A stretch of DNA of 64,000 nt from the NCBI RefSeq assembly GCF_003952005.1, contig NZ_QXGJ01000010.1:1-64000 (forward strand), read 5' to 3'. The position numbers and the translations under genes are program-made. The notes under the pieces were generated by a model. That model searched no databases, was not told where the DNA came from, and was given only the letters and a program-made list of their open reading frames with translations. Positions 36,560 to 46,250 of this stretch are shown one piece after another; position 1 is the stretch's first letter, and each line of letters begins with the position of its first letter. This DNA is from Bifidobacterium callimiconis (lineage in GTDB: Bacteria > Actinomycetota > Actinomycetes > Actinomycetales > Bifidobacteriaceae).

Positions 36560-37195
36560 ATGACGACTCCGGAAGCCTTCGACGAACGCAAGGCACGTCA
36601 GCAATTCGTACGCGACCGCCAGAAGATCGTGTTCACCGTCGCCATCGGCGCTCTGGCGATCGCTCTGGTCGTCTCGTTCCTCTTCTACTTCGGCGTGCTT
36701 GGCAAGACCGCCACGACCACCAACGCCGCGCAGCCCAACTACGGCGTGACCGCCCCGTGCCCCACCGCGGCCGAGGGCAGTACCGCCAAGGCCCTGAATC
36801 CGAGCACCATCAACGTGCGCGTGCTCAACGGCACCGACAAGGCCGGCCTGGCCGACGCGGTGAGCGAGTCGCTGACCAACCGCGGCTTCGTGTCCAAGGG
36901 CGTGTCCAACTACCCCGGCACCGCCACGATCAAGCGCACGGAGATCCGCTTCGGCAAGAACACGATCAACGAGGCGTACACACTCGCCGGTCATTTCAAT
37001 GACGCGATCCTGCGTATGGACGACCGCGAGGACAAGCTCATCGACGTGGTGATCGGCTCCACGTTCTCCGACCTCGTGGACGAGGACAAGATCGCGACCA
37101 AGACCGATGCCGATCTGACCGCGATCGAGGGCTGCAAGGCCGCCGACCAGATGGGCAACCTGCCCAAGGCCGTGGATCACGAGGCCGTGAACTAG
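36560..37195 (+). CDS. LytR C-terminal domain protein, membrane-anchored
   Basis: A 211-residue protein. One membrane helix (IVFTVAIGALAIALVVSFLFYFG, residues about 24-46) follows a short cytoplasmic tail. The outside part has the LytR_C domain: STINVRVLNGTDKAGLADAVSESLTNRGFVSKGVSNY (about 90-126) and the following strands. LytR_C proteins are linked to envelope assembly but have no catalytic residues. AAGGAG lies upstream; the ATG at 36,560 fits best. An upstream frame to 36,518 has no site. Confidence 0.85.
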   Translation: MTTPEAFDERKARQQFVRDRQKIVFTVAIGALAIALVVSFLFYFGVLGKTATTTNAAQPNYGVTAPCPTAAEGSTAKALNPSTINVRVLNGTDKAGLADAVSESLTNRGFVSKGVSNYPGTATIKRTEIRFGKNTINEAYTLAGHFNDAILRMDDREDKLIDVVIGSTFSDLVDEDKIATKTDADLTAIEGCKAADQMGNLPKAVDHEAVN

Positions 37196-37239
37196 GCCTA
37201 CAGTGCGGGTTCCGGAGCGTTTTGGGAGATGAACCCTCC

Positions 37240-37292
37240 GACCCCTCCCTCTGTCACGACGATGTCGTGACATCCCCCTCCCAAGGAGGGAG
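37240..37292. repeat. Composite palindromic repeat, copy 7 (short)
   Basis: TGTCACGAC-gat-GTCGTGACA flanked by CCCTCCCT and GGAGGGAG blocks. It lies between the convergent LytR_C and cca genes and may terminate both. Confidence 0.7.
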
Positions 37293-37312
37293 AACGCAGG
37301 AAGCGCCGGCGA

Positions 37313-38734
37313 TCAGGCCGCGGCGCCCTCCTCCGCATACCAGCGCTTGAGCTCGGCGACGGCCACGTCATGTTCCACGGGGCCGTTGTCGAGTCGGTAG
37401 TCAAGCATGTGCTTGCGCGCGCGGCCCACTTCGCGGCCGGGCGTGAGTCCGAGGATCTTCATGATCTCGTCGCCGTCCAGATCGGGACGGATCGCGTCGA
37501 TGTCCTCCTTCTTCTTCAGCTCGATTACGCGCGCCTCCATGTCGTCCATGGCCTCGGCGAACATGCGCGCCTTGCGCTTGTTCTGCGTGGTGGCGTCGGC
37601 GCGGGTGAGCCGGTTGAGCCGGTGGTACAGGTGTCCGGCGTCGCGCACGTAGCGGCGCACGGCGGCGTCGGTCCACGGCTCGTCGATGTAGCCGTGGAAG
37701 CGCAGGTGCAGCGCCACCAGATCGGCCACGTCCTCCACGATGTGATGGTCGAAGCGCAGCGCCTTGAGCCGCTTGCGCGTCATCTTGGCGCCCACCAGAT
37801 CGTGATGGTGGAAGCTCACCTTGCCGCCTGCCTCGAATCGGCGGGTGCGCGGCTTGCCCACGTCGTGCATGAGCGCGGCCAGGCGCAGCGTCAGATCGGG
37901 CGCGGGCACGGGGCCGTCCGGACCGGTTTCGAGCGCGATCGCGCGGTCCACCACCATGAGCGTGTGCTGGAACACGTCCTTGTGGCGATGATGCTCGTCG
38001 AGTTCGAGCTGCAGCGCGGGGATCTCCGGCAGCACGATGTCGGCCAGGCCGGATTCCACGAGCGCTTCGATGCCGGCGTGCGGATCGTCGCTCATGAGCA
38101 GCTTGGTTAGTTCGTCGCGCACGCGTTCGGCCGACACGATCTCGATGCGGTCCACCATGTCGGTGATCGCCTCGGCGGTCTCCGGCTCGATGCGGAAGCC
38201 GAGCTGCGCCACGAATCGCACGGCGCGCATCATGCGCAGCGGATCGTCGTCAAACGACTGCCGCGGATCGACGGGCGTGCGCAGGATCTTCTTGTTGATG
38301 TCGTTGGCACCGCCGAACGGGTCGACGAACTCGCATTCGGGCACGCGCAACGCCATCGCGTTGACGGTGAAATCACGGCGGGACAGATCGCCTTCAAGAC
38401 TGTCGCCGTAGTTGACCTCCGGCTTGCGCGAGTCGGGATCGTACTTGTCGGAACGGTAGGTGGTCACCTCCACGCCGATCTCGCTGCCGTCGGCGCGCTT
38501 CTTCATCGCGCCGAGCGTGCCGAACTTGCGGCCCATATCCCAGAATCCGTTGCCCCACTTGCGCAGGATGGGCTCGAATTCCTCAGGGCGCGCGGAGGTG
38601 CAGAAATCGAGATCGTGCGAGGGCCTGTGCAGCAGCAGATCGCGTACGGGCCCGCCCACAAGCGCCAGCTCGTAGCCCTGTTCCTTGAACAGCTCACCCA
38701 GTTCAATGGCCTCAGGCCATACCTCGAATCCCAC
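37313..38734 (-). CDS. cca: CCA tRNA nucleotidyltransferase
   Basis: A 473-residue class II nucleotidyltransferase that adds or repairs the 3' CCA of tRNAs. The polymerase head is ALVGGPVRDLLLHRPSHDLDFCT with the GG and DxD motifs, then the RRDFTVNAMAL and FDDDPLRMMRAVRFVAQLGF motifs. An HD domain follows (RLAALMHDVGKPR with HD). Many tRNA genes need it: tRNA-Leu at 1.2 kb has no encoded CCA. The start is GTG at 38,734, chosen because AAAGGAG lies 6 nt before it; no ATG further up (to 38,869) has a site. Confidence 0.93.
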   Translation of the reverse strand: MGFEVWPEAIELGELFKEQGYELALVGGPVRDLLLHRPSHDLDFCTSARPEEFEPILRKWGNGFWDMGRKFGTLGAMKKRADGSEIGVEVTTYRSDKYDPDSRKPEVNYGDSLEGDLSRRDFTVNAMALRVPECEFVDPFGGANDINKKILRTPVDPRQSFDDDPLRMMRAVRFVAQLGFRIEPETAEAITDMVDRIEIVSAERVRDELTKLLMSDDPHAGIEALVESGLADIVLPEIPALQLELDEHHRHKDVFQHTLMVVDRAIALETGPDGPVPAPDLTLRLAALMHDVGKPRTRRFEAGGKVSFHHHDLVGAKMTRKRLKALRFDHHIVEDVADLVALHLRFHGYIDEPWTDAAVRRYVRDAGHLYHRLNRLTRADATTQNKRKARMFAEAMDDMEARVIELKKKEDIDAIRPDLDGDEIMKILGLTPGREVGRARKHMLDYRLDNGPVEHDVAVAELKRWYAEEGAAA

Positions 38735-38810
38735 TCCGTGCTCCTTTCGCTGTGCGCAATCAAGCTTACCGTTACCCCACCTGCACATTGTTTTGCGTAT
38801 TGTAGAAGGT

Positions 38811-39572
38811 ATGACTACTCCCGGGGATGTTGCGCGCATGATGGCCCGTGCCGCCAGTTCTTCGGGCAATCATACCCAAAACGATGGGGTTTCCGACCTG
38901 CTCGACGATGACTTCGAAGCGTGCGAACCGCGTCCCCTGTACAGCTCTCAGACACCGAAATATGGACAAAGTATCACATTGCGACTGCCTGAGGGACAAG
39001 TTGAATACGTCGAGGCGCAGATCGACGTGCGTGAAGTGTCCGACAGTCCGATTCCGATGCGTCCGACGCCCGCGATCATGGCGAAAAAGCAGACCCAGCC
39101 CACCACGTTCGCGTCGCTCGACGCCCGTGAGCTGCCCGTGGTGCGCGAGTATTCCGCCGGCGGACTGATCTTCGACGACAAGGACCGCGTGGCGATCATC
39201 GCCCGTCATTCCCGTTCCGGCCATTTGGAATGGTGCCTGCCGAAGGGACACATCGAAAAGGGCGAGACGCCCGAGCAGACCGCCGTGCGCGAAGTGCACG
39301 AGGAGACCGGCATCCTCGGCGAGGTGATCACCTCCATCGCCACGATCGACTACTGGTTCACCGGCACCGCCCAGCGCGTGCACAAGCTCGTCCATCACTA
39401 CGCATTGCGACGCGTCAGCGGCGAACTCACCGTGGAGGGCGACCCCGATCACGAAGCGGAAGACGCCATCTGGGTACGTTTTGATGACTTAAGTGACGTC
39501 CTGAGCTATCCTAACGAACGTAGGATTGCGTGGCTGTACGCGCGAAAGCATAAGAGCAACGCTAAGAAGTAA
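38811..39572 (+). CDS. NUDIX hydrolase
   Basis: A 253-residue protein with a complete Nudix box, GHIEKGETPEQTAVREVHEETGI. Residues 1-110 are a variable Pro/Asp-rich region and the C-terminal half is the catalytic domain. Nudix proteins at this site in actinobacteria lie next to murJ; the substrate is unknown (nucleotides, dinucleoside polyphosphates). TATTGT lies 7 nt before ATG, so the mRNA may be leaderless, although AGAAGG sits close to ATG. Divergent from cca. Confidence 0.9.
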   Translation: MTTPGDVARMMARAASSSGNHTQNDGVSDLLDDDFEACEPRPLYSSQTPKYGQSITLRLPEGQVEYVEAQIDVREVSDSPIPMRPTPAIMAKKQTQPTTFASLDARELPVVREYSAGGLIFDDKDRVAIIARHSRSGHLEWCLPKGHIEKGETPEQTAVREVHEETGILGEVITSIATIDYWFTGTAQRVHKLVHHYALRRVSGELTVEGDPDHEAEDAIWVRFDDLSDVLSYPNERRIAWLYARKHKSNAKK

Positions 39573-39647
39573 CGCTGAAAGTCATTAGAAGTAAGGGCCG
39601 TTTTGCTTGTGAATACCGGAGGCCATACCGGCCGCAGCGGAGGCACT

Positions 39648-41987
39648 ATGCCCGGCGGGGCGGTACGACGCCTACGCGTGTTCGTTGATGTTTGCCTTGC
39701 CATGATGATCGCGCTGGCGATGGTGTTCGCCGGGGTCGTGCCCACGTACGCCGCCGACGATGCGACGGGCAAGGTCTCGGTCAGTCTTGAATCGGGCACC
39801 AGCGCCACGATCGACGGCACCAACGACTACACCGCCGTCGTGACGATCACGAACGGCACCAACAGCATGCTCGCGTCCGGCGAAGTGAAGGTGCTGACCA
39901 ATCCGAAGTATTCGTTCAACTCCAGTTCGCTGATGCAGTCGTGGGCCGACGGCTCCACGCCCGATCCCCGTCTGCGCCGACTGAACACCACGCTCGCCAC
40001 CGCCACCGTGGACTCCATCGAGGCCGGCGGCAGCCGCACCGTCACGCTCACCGCACACGCCAAGACGTCGTCGAATTCGTCGGACTCCTCGTCGTCGGAC
40101 TCGAACAGCGCCGACAGCGTGCTCGACCAGTTCACCTCCTGGGGCGCCAAGCCGCTCAACATCACGTACGCGTCGCAGAACTCCGACGGCGAGAACGTCA
40201 CGACCAACATCCACTCGTTCGTCACGCGTACGCAGGACGGGCTCAACGTCGACGCCACACCACAGCTGGGACTGACCATGGCCCTGCCGCTGACCGGCTC
40301 CAATTGGCAGGTCAGCACTAACGACGTACGCAACCTGCTCACCCACGATCAGAGCGCCAGCGCCGCATCCAGCACGTCCAACGCGTCCGGCAACGGCAAC
40401 GATTCCGACGCAACCGACTCCGGCAACGCAGCGGCGAAATCCACCACCGTCACCTCGCTCACCGACAAGCAGCGGCGCAACCAGTCGTCGCTCGCCGCCA
40501 CACTGCGCCGCCACACCGCCGTGCAGGCCGTGGCCGACTCGTCGTATCTCACCACGTTCTCAGGCACCCCGCAGATCGCCGCACTCATGCAGCCGCGCGG
40601 ATTCGACATCGCCTTCCAGTCGCAGACCGCCGACACCCTGCCCTGGAAGGACGCCGGCCTGACCGACGACCTGTGGAGCGCATCCACCGCCACAGACATG
40701 TACCACAGCGTCACCGGCGACGAAAAGACCACGCCCGCCACCGTGGCCTGGCAGTCCACCGCCTCATGGACGCTCAGCGCGCTCGCTGCCGCCAAATCAC
40801 AGGGATACTCCGCCGTAGTGGCCGAAACCGACTACGACACCGACTCCCCCACCGCCGTGCACACGTCGAAGATGGTCGTGCCCACCGACGCCGGCGACAT
40901 AACCGTGCTCACCACGCAGCGCGACCTCAGCGCGCTCGCCCAGGACTCCGCCACCTCATCCGACGCCAAGGCGCAGGCCGAAGGCACCACGGCAGGCCGC
41001 ATGGCCCGATTCGTGGCGCAGAGCGCGTTCTACCAGATGGAACGCCCGTACGAGGACCGCACGCTGCTCGTCTCGTTCGGCACCAACGCCAGCGCCACCA
41101 CGGTCGAATCGCTCATGACGCAGCTGGAATCCTGCTCCTGGCTCAAGCTCGCCGGACTCGACGATCTGATGCAGGCCGAACCGTCGGTCAGCGGCAACGA
41201 CGCGGCCAAGCGTGCGGCGGAAGTGCCGTCGATGACCGAAGCCACCAACACCGACGCCGACTCAAGCACGACCGACTCCGACAACGCCAACACGACCGCC
41301 GCCACCGCCGAACGACTGAGCGGTCAGGTCTCCACGCTGCGCGACGCCTACGTCGAAATCACGCGCTTCGCCGACAATGTGCTTGCCAAGGAAGACACCG
41401 GCAACACCGACTCCGGCGCCAACGGCGATTCCACCGCCAAGCTCAGCGAATCCGCCGCCCGCTGGGTCACCTCACTGCGCTCCGCCTACACCGATCTGGC
41501 ACTCAAGGCGTTCAGCAGCTCCAAGACGAACGACCAACGACTCGTCAAGGCCGCCGGACGCATCGCCGACGGCCTGTTCTCCGGCGTCACCGTCGCCAAG
41601 CCCGACTCGATCAACATCGTCAGCCAGAGCGCGAGCATGCCCGTCACCATCGCCAACAGCCACCCGTACGCCGTACGCGTCCGACTCATGGCGGGCACCG
41701 ACTCCGAACAGATCGTCTCCTCCTCCGGCGAGGAGCTCACCATTCCCGCCAACTCCGAAGTGCAGTCCACGCTCACCATCCGCGTGCTGAGCTCCGGCAC
41801 GGCCACCGTGACCATCCAACTGCAGGACTCCAACGGTCAGCCCATCAGCGACACCGCCGAGGCGAAGATCACCAGCGTGCTGCAGATCAATGACTGGAGC
41901 GGCTACGCGATCCTCGCGCTCGCCGTGCTGCTGGGCCTGCTTGGCCTGTGGCGACAGTTCCATCGTGTAAAGGACCCCGACGAATGA
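39648..41987 (+). CDS. DUF6049-type exported membrane protein
   Basis: A 779-residue protein. A signal helix (VCLAMMIALAMVFAGVVPTYA) is followed by a large extracellular part, Ser/Thr/Asp-rich, with no catalytic motif seen, and one C-terminal helix (YAILALAVLLGLLGLW) with a short basic tail. The middle contains an SSSDSNS-type linker. The same protein is regularly upstream of murJ in actinobacteria and may help the flippase or cell-wall growth; that is context only. It shares ATGA with murJ. ATG at 39,648 has GGAGG at 4 nt; a TTG at 39,603 is less likely. Confidence 0.75.
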   Translation: MPGGAVRRLRVFVDVCLAMMIALAMVFAGVVPTYAADDATGKVSVSLESGTSATIDGTNDYTAVVTITNGTNSMLASGEVKVLTNPKYSFNSSSLMQSWADGSTPDPRLRRLNTTLATATVDSIEAGGSRTVTLTAHAKTSSNSSDSSSSDSNSADSVLDQFTSWGAKPLNITYASQNSDGENVTTNIHSFVTRTQDGLNVDATPQLGLTMALPLTGSNWQVSTNDVRNLLTHDQSASAASSTSNASGNGNDSDATDSGNAAAKSTTVTSLTDKQRRNQSSLAATLRRHTAVQAVADSSYLTTFSGTPQIAALMQPRGFDIAFQSQTADTLPWKDAGLTDDLWSASTATDMYHSVTGDEKTTPATVAWQSTASWTLSALAAAKSQGYSAVVAETDYDTDSPTAVHTSKMVVPTDAGDITVLTTQRDLSALAQDSATSSDAKAQAEGTTAGRMARFVAQSAFYQMERPYEDRTLLVSFGTNASATTVESLMTQLESCSWLKLAGLDDLMQAEPSVSGNDAAKRAAEVPSMTEATNTDADSSTTDSDNANTTAATAERLSGQVSTLRDAYVEITRFADNVLAKEDTGNTDSGANGDSTAKLSESAARWVTSLRSAYTDLALKAFSSSKTNDQRLVKAAGRIADGLFSGVTVAKPDSINIVSQSASMPVTIANSHPYAVRVRLMAGTDSEQIVSSSGEELTIPANSEVQSTLTIRVLSSGTATVTIQLQDSNGQPISDTAEAKITSVLQINDWSGYAILALAVLLGLLGLWRQFHRVKDPDE

Positions 41988-44900
41988 GTTCCCAGAGCTC
42001 CGAAACAACGAATTCCGTAGGACGCAACTCATTGATCATGGCCGCCGGCACGGCGGCCTCGCGCGTTACCGGACAGATTCGCTCAATCCTGCTGGCCGCC
42101 GCGATCGGCACCACCGGCATCGCCGCGAACGCCTACCAGACCGGCTCCATGATCCCGCAGGTCATCTTCACGCTGATCTCGGGCGGCATCTTCAACGCCG
42201 TGCTCGTGCCGCAGATCGTGCGCACGCTCAAGCATGAGGACGCGAACGAGCGCCTCAACAAGCTCATCACCGTGTCGATCACGCTGCTCATCGCCGTCAC
42301 CGCCGTGATGATGCTGGGCACACCGCTCGTCACCCGACTGTACGTGAACCCGAACTGGGCACCCGACCAGCGAGCGCTCGTCAACGCGTTCACGCTGTGG
42401 TGCATGCCGCAGATCTTCTTCTACGGACTGTATCTGGTGCTCGGCCAGATTCTGGCCGCCAAGGGCCGGTTCGGCATGTACGCGTGGAGCTCGGTGGGTG
42501 CGAACGTGATCAGCTGCGCCGGCTTCACCGCGTTCATCATGCTGTTCGGCAAGGCCGACCGCATGCCGATGGACTTCTGGACGGAGGACAAGATCCTGCT
42601 CACCGCGGGCACGTGGACGCTGGGCGTGGCGTTCCAGGCAGTGATCCTGTTCCTGCCGCTCATGCGTCTGGGTCTGCACTACCGTCCCAAGTGGGGTCTG
42701 CATGGCATCGGTCTGCGTTCGATGGGCAAGGTGGCCGCGTGGAGTCTTGCGATGACCATGCTCAATCTGGTCGTGGGCATGGTCACGTCGCAGATCAATA
42801 CGGGTGCGCCGCACGCCGGCCATGATCTGTACAACATCGCCGGCAACGGCTCGTACCAGTACGCGTATTCGCTGTACATCCTGCCGTATTCGCTGATTGC
42901 GGTGTCGATCACCACGGCCGTGTTCCCCAAACTGTCGCGCGCGATCAGCGATCACGACGTGGCCACCGCGCGCGAGGATCTGAGCTCGTCGCTACGCACG
43001 GTGGGCCTGTCGATGGTGTTCTTCTCCGCGGCGCTCATCGCTATGCCCGTGCCGATCACGCGAGCGCTGCTGCCGTCCGTGAACGTGCATGACGCTTTGC
43101 TGATCGCCGGGCCGTTGGTGACGCTGTCGATCGGTCTGGTGCCGATCAGCGCGTTCCTGCTGATCCAGCGCACGTTCTACGCGTATGAGGACGGCAAGAG
43201 TCCGTTCCTGTTCGCCCTGCTGGAGAATGCGGTGCAGATGGCACTGCTGCTGCCGGCGATCATGATCGCGCCGCCGCAGCAGTGGGCCACGCTGGTGGGT
43301 CTTGCGCTGAGTCTCGCGTACATTCTTACGATTCCGTTCATCTTCCTGCGTCTGCGCAAGCGCATGGGCGGCAATCTCGACGGCCGTCGCATCATCGTCA
43401 TGCATGCCAAGGCGATCGTGGCGGGCGTGGCGGCGGGCGTGGCCTGCTGGCTGGCGTGCAAGCCGGTCATGCGACTGCTGCACGTCGACGTCGGTCCGTT
43501 CGACGGTCATATGGGATGGATCGATTCGCTGATCATCTGCATCGTGGGCACGATCGTGACGGCCGTGGTGTATGCGCTGCTGCTGATGGCGTTGCGCGTG
43601 GACGAGTTCACGTCGCTGGTCAACGCGGTCAAGGCGCGGTTCCTGCATCGCGGCGGCGCGAATGGCGCCTCAGACGCGGCGAACACGGCCGCCGAATCGG
43701 ACTCCGCCACCGAGGATGCGAGTTTTGTGGCCTCGTCGCCCGACAATCAGCCCGCGTCCGGCGATGCCAACGACGACAATGCGGATCACGGCATTGCCGA
43801 CCGTGACAAGACCACAAAACTCGCCACAGCGCCCGTAACGCCGCCCGTGGCACCCCCGTCCGCCCCTTCGACGTCGTCGAAACCTTCACCGCAGACGGCC
43901 GCGGACCGCATCCCATCGGGCAGTCCCACTTATAGAATGACTAAGGCCCATCAACAGCTTGATTTATTCGCAGGGAAGAGCAACACCACTATGAAGCCAG
44001 GACTTGGAGACACCCTCATCGACCGCTATACGCTGGTGCAGATCCTGCGTGAGGAGCCCGGCATCTCGGTCTGGCGGGCGAACGACAGTGTGATGGCCAA
44101 GGACTGCCAGCTCTTCCTGATCACCGACTCCACGTTCGCGGGCATGGCCAACGATGTGGCGAGCGCGCTCACCCTGAGCCACAACAAGCACTTCACACCC
44201 ATCCAGCAGATCCGTTCCGACGAGGGCGCGTGCATCATCGTCACCGATCTTGATCACGGCATTTCGCTCGAACGTTATCTTGCACACAACGCCGACGATT
44301 CGACGCACGCGCTGAGCGCGGAGGCCATCCGCACGATCGTGGGCGAGACCGTGGAGGCCGCCAAGTCGCTGCGTCAGTCCGGTCTGAACCATCGTGCCAT
44401 CTCCGCTGCCACGATCCGTATGACGTCGCAGAGCGTGACGCTGGCCGATGCGCCGATCTCCGCCGCGCTCGTGCCGCCGCTGCTGCGTCATGCCGGCGAG
44501 AACCCCGACTCCGAGTCCGTGGTGATCCGTCAGATCGCCGCCGTGCTCTATCAGGCGCTGACCGGTCACGTGTTCGATCCGGCCGACGCGAACGCGCTCG
44601 ATGAGCTGCCTGCCGGCACGCCCGACGAGTATACGATTCTGTGCGCGCGCGGTCTCGGCATTCACGACCGCGATCATGACGCGCCGATCCCGATCAGCAC
44701 GCTCGACGAGTTCGAAGCGCTGCTCGGCACGTGGAAGCCGATGACCGAGCTGACCCGTGACGATATCGTCATTCCGTCGCATCCCTCGAGCCCGTCGGTG
44801 AAGCTGGCGGAGTTCCGTCCGGCCAATGAGACGAGCATCGTGCCGATTCCGCAGTCGTTCCTTGCGGTGAGCGAGCCGCAGATCGCGCAGCAGCCGAGCG

Positions 44901-46045
44901 AGCTGACGTGGCGTCCGAATCAGCTGTTTTCCAAGAGCGAGGTGGACAACGTCGATCCGAGCGACTTCGAGGACGATGGCGTACCGCTGGGCGTGATGCC
45001 CCAGGGCGGCAAGGACTTCAGCGGACGTCCGACGATGGGCCTCGACGTGGCGTCGATTCGCGCCGCACGTGGCGCGCACGACTTCGGCGACGAGGACACG
45101 TGGGAGGGAGATCCCGAGAACGTGCCGCTGCCGGGTGGTGTGACCGGGCAGGTGGCGCCGCCGAGCTTCACGCCGGCCGAGAGCGCCGCGCAACGTTCCG
45201 AGAACGGCGCCGCTGCCGGTGCCGAGGAGGATCCGGAGACCACGATGGTGATCGAACCGCTGCCCGCGAGCTTCGAGCCGCAGGTGCCGGTGAATCCGCC
45301 GTCGTACATGGAGACCCCCGAGCCGGCCGAGACCAACGCCACTCCGGAGACCAAGCGCAAGCTGGGACGCAAGCGCATCGCGATCGTGGTGGGCACCGTG
45401 GTGGCGCTGCTGGCGATCTTCCTGGGTTCCGCCGCCGCTCTGGGCCTGTTCTCCCCCAAGAGTGAGGGTCAGAAGTCCAGCGCATGGCCGTCGTTCAACT
45501 CGTCCGATGTGGCGTTCCCGGGTGCCACGCAGTCGGCATCGCCGTCGGCGTCCGGTTCGGCGAGCGCGTCCCCGTCGGAATCCGCTTCGTCGTCCGCGGC
45601 CTCTTCCACTCCGTCGGAGAAGAAGTCGGCCGAGGCCACGCCCACCGTGATCACCGCGGACAAGAACGCGAAGAAGGTCCCCGATCCGAAGCAGACCGAG
45701 GCGCCGCAGAACACCACGGAATACGCCACGTCGTCGCAGACGTTCGTGAACCGTACGAGCCAGTACAACGGCCGCGGATGGCACATTCGTCTCACGCAGC
45801 CGCAGGACGTGTCCCGTCTGGTCGTGTCGATCAGGCAGTCGGGCGGCAAGGCGCAGGTGTATGCGGGTGCCACGAGCAGCGATCCGACCGGCGGCGAGCT
45901 CGTGGGCGAGTTCTCGTTCGACGCAAGCGGCACCACCGAGGTGAAGCTCAACAAGACCGTGAACACGCAGGACATCGTCATCTGGGTGCCGGTCGACACC
46001 ACCCCCGAAGGCGGCCTCTACTTCAACGGCGTCAAGGTCTACTAA
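41984..46045 (+). CDS. murJ: Lipid II flippase MurJ fused to a pseudokinase and an extracellular domain
   Basis: A 1353-residue fusion. Residues 1-560 are the MurJ core (NSLIMAAGTAASRVTGQIRSILLAAAIG, ISGGIFNAVLVPQIV) with about 14 membrane helices. A linker leads to a kinase-like domain (about 670-930; LGDTLIDRYTLVQILREEPGISVWRAND). It lacks the catalytic Asp (HRA instead of HRD) and the DFG triad (LADAP), so it should not phosphorylate. One more helix (IAIVVGTVVALLAIFLGSAAALG, about 1130) and a Ser-rich linker lead to a C-terminal extracellular beta domain. This architecture is known from actinobacterial MviN, where the pseudokinase is phosphorylated by PknB-type kinases and binds FhaA. Overlaps DUF6049 by ATGA. 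Confidence 0.93.
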   Translation: MSSQSSETTNSVGRNSLIMAAGTAASRVTGQIRSILLAAAIGTTGIAANAYQTGSMIPQVIFTLISGGIFNAVLVPQIVRTLKHEDANERLNKLITVSITLLIAVTAVMMLGTPLVTRLYVNPNWAPDQRALVNAFTLWCMPQIFFYGLYLVLGQILAAKGRFGMYAWSSVGANVISCAGFTAFIMLFGKADRMPMDFWTEDKILLTAGTWTLGVAFQAVILFLPLMRLGLHYRPKWGLHGIGLRSMGKVAAWSLAMTMLNLVVGMVTSQINTGAPHAGHDLYNIAGNGSYQYAYSLYILPYSLIAVSITTAVFPKLSRAISDHDVATAREDLSSSLRTVGLSMVFFSAALIAMPVPITRALLPSVNVHDALLIAGPLVTLSIGLVPISAFLLIQRTFYAYEDGKSPFLFALLENAVQMALLLPAIMIAPPQQWATLVGLALSLAYILTIPFIFLRLRKRMGGNLDGRRIIVMHAKAIVAGVAAGVACWLACKPVMRLLHVDVGPFDGHMGWIDSLIICIVGTIVTAVVYALLLMALRVDEFTSLVNAVKARFLHRGGANGASDAANTAAESDSATEDASFVASSPDNQPASGDANDDNADHGIADRDKTTKLATAPVTPPVAPPSAPSTSSKPSPQTAADRIPSGSPTYRMTKAHQQLDLFAGKSNTTMKPGLGDTLIDRYTLVQILREEPGISVWRANDSVMAKDCQLFLITDSTFAGMANDVASALTLSHNKHFTPIQQIRSDEGACIIVTDLDHGISLERYLAHNADDSTHALSAEAIRTIVGETVEAAKSLRQSGLNHRAISAATIRMTSQSVTLADAPISAALVPPLLRHAGENPDSESVVIRQIAAVLYQALTGHVFDPADANALDELPAGTPDEYTILCARGLGIHDRDHDAPIPISTLDEFEALLGTWKPMTELTRDDIVIPSHPSSPSVKLAEFRPANETSIVPIPQSFLAVSEPQIAQQPSELTWRPNQLFSKSEVDNVDPSDFEDDGVPLGVMPQGGKDFSGRPTMGLDVASIRAARGAHDFGDEDTWEGDPENVPLPGGVTGQVAPPSFTPAESAAQRSENGAAAGAEEDPETTMVIEPLPASFEPQVPVNPPSYMETPEPAETNATPETKRKLGRKRIAIVVGTVVALLAIFLGSAAALGLFSPKSEGQKSSAWPSFNSSDVAFPGATQSASPSASGSASASPSESASSSAASSTPSEKKSAEATPTVITADKNAKKVPDPKQTEAPQNTTEYATSSQTFVNRTSQYNGRGWHIRLTQPQDVSRLVVSIRQSGGKAQVYAGATSSDPTGGELVGEFSFDASGTTEVKLNKTVNTQDIVIWVPVDTTPEGGLYFNGVKVY

Positions 46046-46250
46046 GCCCCGCTCGCGGCAGCCCCTCGATAAGAGGAGCCGTCGGACCCGAAACACGAGG
46101 CGACGTTGATGCATTTCGCCAGTCGACTGAGGTGAACCGCTCTACGCAGCACATCCGCCGAACCTGTCCGAGACCACATATCCGGGCGGGTTCGTCCATA
46201 TCCAACTCCGTTCCGCCCCTCCCTGTAAACCCGCTTTTGACGCTTTCGAT
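46046..46250. other. Stretch between murJ and the 52-bp array
   Basis: No gene. It contains no clear palindrome except short ones; the repeat array begins at 46,251. Confidence 0.4.

Noticed and set aside
43964..46114. Minus-strand frame of 716 codons over murJ
   Set aside because: Antisense to the pseudokinase part of MurJ, Arg/His-rich, no domain.
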